64,000 nucleotides of DNA from NCBI RefSeq assembly GCF_011047135.1, contig NZ_CP049255.1, positions 2,852,001 through 2,916,000 on the forward strand. Direction: 5' to 3'. This DNA comes from Microbacterium endophyticum (GTDB lineage Bacteria > Actinomycetota > Actinomycetes > Actinomycetales > Microbacteriaceae). This document shows positions 62,898-64,000 of the stretch, one piece after another; position 1 is the stretch's first letter, and each line of letters opens with the position of its first letter. The translations under genes and the position numbers were made by a program. Under the pieces are notes generated by a model. It worked only from the letters and a program-made list of their open reading frames with translations, was not told the DNA's origin and did not search any database.

Positions 62898-64000
62898 TCA
62901 AAGGCCGTGCAGAGGTTTTCCGGCGAGAGCAAGAAACGCCTCGCCTAATGCTTCGCTTTGAGTGGGGTGGGCGTGGACGTACGGGGCGATATCTTCGGGA
63001 TGCGCGTCCCACCCGACAACCAGTTGCGCTTCTGAAATCAGTTCGCCGACGCGGTCGCCCAAGAGATGAACGCCTAGCACTGGCCCATCAGCACGACGAA
63101 CGACCTTAACAATGCCCGCAGTGCCGAGAATCTCGCTACGAGCATTGCCAGCGAGGTTGTACGTATAAGAACTGACTTCTGACGCGCCGTACGCAGCCTC
63201 TGCTGCCGCCGCCGATAGCCCCACCGACGCTACTTCAGGGTGCGAATATGTCACTTTAGGAATGTGCGTTTCAGGGATTACAGTCGGTCCGAGTCCTGCG
63301 ATCTCTTCTGCAACGAAGATCCCGTGCTGAAAGCTGCGGTGCGCGAGTTGCAGTCCGGCTACGACGTCGCCGACAGCCCAGACGCCGGGTTGAGTGGTCG
63401 CCAATCGCTCGTCCGTGACGATGAACCCACGCTCGGTCGCAATCCCGGCTTCATCAAGGCCGAGAGTCGAAGTGACAGGGGCACGCCCCACCGCGACAAG
63501 CAGGTAGTCCGCGGCGTGAATGTCACCGTTTGCGAGCGTGACCTCAACGGCATCTGACGTCTGCGCGACCGTCGCGAACGGTGTTCCCAACGAGAAAGCG
63601 ATGCCTCGTTTGCGGAACGCTCGCTCTAGCCCCTTGGAAACGTCGACGTCTTCGGCAGGCACGAGGTGGTCTGCCGCCTCGATGATCGAGACATCCGCGC
63701 CGAGAGAGCGCCACATGCTCGCAAACTCAACTCCAATGACGCCGCCGCCGAGGACCGCCACCCGTGCCGGAATTTCCGGAAGGGCCAGCGCTTCCTCGCT
63801 CGTCAGCACGCGCCCACCGATCTCTATCCCCGGCAGAGTGCGAGAAGCAGACCCCGTTGCGATGACCAGAGCATCACCCTGATAGGTCTCGCTTCCGACG
63901 GATACTGTGCGGTCCGACGAGACGACACCTTCGCCAGAAACGACGGTGACGCCGCGCGTACTCAGGAGACCTTGCAAGCCTTGGAACTTTTTGGAGACAA
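62898..64000 (-). CDS. lpdA: dihydrolipoamide dehydrogenase (E3), N-terminus outside window
   Basis: This partial flavoprotein disulfide reductase includes the NAD-binding motif GGGVIGVEFASMW, the FAD-binding AVGDVVAGLQLAHR, and the C-terminal catalytic histidine in YVHAHPTQSEALGEAF. The N-terminal FAD domain with the redox cysteines is beyond the window edge; the frame remains open to base 64000. It reoxidises lipoyl groups on the E2 encoded 62 bases downstream. Confidence 0.93.
   Translation of the reverse strand, partial: VSKKFQGLQGLLSTRGVTVVSGEGVVSSDRTVSVGSETYQGDALVIATGSASRTLPGIEIGGRVLTSEEALALPEIPARVAVLGGGVIGVEFASMWRSLGADVSIIEAADHLVPAEDVDVSKGLERAFRKRGIAFSLGTPFATVAQTSDAVEVTLANGDIHAADYLLVAVGRAPVTSTLGLDEAGIATERGFIVTDERLATTQPGVWAVGDVVAGLQLAHRSFQHGIFVAEEIAGLGPTVIPETHIPKVTYSHPEVASVGLSAAAAEAAYGASEVSSYTYNLAGNARSEILGTAGIVKVVRRADGPVLGVHLLGDRVGELISEAQLVVGWDAHPEDIAPYVHAHPTQSEALGEAFLALAGKPLHGL

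Overview
This window is high-GC actinobacterial chromosome, most likely from Microbacteriaceae (Microbacterium-like); the genus is an inference. The signs are GTG and ATG starts with short ATGA overlaps, a dnaJ-rsmE-HIT-phoH-ybeY-CBS-era run, recO-uppS, DUF3145 and DUF4191 proteins, polyphosphate glucokinase, a FAS-II cluster behind a PucR regulator and a homodimeric-type aceE, and a glnA2-glnE-glnA locus. The first gene (dnaJ) and the last (lipoamide dehydrogenase) run off the window.

Region 1 (1-22.0 kb) is core genome: protein quality control and ribosome/RNA maturation (dnaJ, rsmE, phoH, ybeY, era), leuA behind a leucine-rich leader peptide and hairpin, a sugar epimerase/glycosyltransferase set next to a membrane sulfite-oxidase-like protein, then recO, uppS, dusB, dgt and dnaG. 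Region 2 (22.0-34.1 kb) carries tRNA-Asn, a flotillin, peptide deformylase, a CAT-anticodon tRNA, the fabD-fabH-acpP-fabF cluster, its probable PucR-type regulator and aceE.

Region 3 (34,103-47,787) is a 13.6-kb integrated element inserted in the 3' half of tRNA-Val(TAC). A perfect 43-bp direct repeat bounds it. Next to the intact tRNA lie a tyrosine integrase and a small excisionase; a decayed second integrase lies at the other end. The cargo is a serine resolvase, HTH regulators, an AlbA_2/Schlafen-type protein, two translationally coupled operons of unrecognised genes (38,663 to 36,474, and 44,078 to 42,478), a protein with a C-terminal HTH, and several small membrane or cysteine-containing proteins. 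Anything undescribed in this window is most likely here; the three-gene operon with a two-TM middle protein is the best candidate.

Region 4 (47.8-64 kb) is core genome again: a zinc-ribbon protein, a family-A DNA polymerase, the RNase P RNA, a LysM protein, ppgK, the glutamine synthetase locus with a well-formed GlnR-type operator upstream of glnA, and sucB-lpd of the 2-oxoacid dehydrogenase complexes. A short copy of the rnpB 3' end lies about 0.8 kb downstream of rnpB. Many chromosomal genes have no visible Shine-Dalgarno and a -10-like box close to the start, which suggests frequent leaderless transcription.
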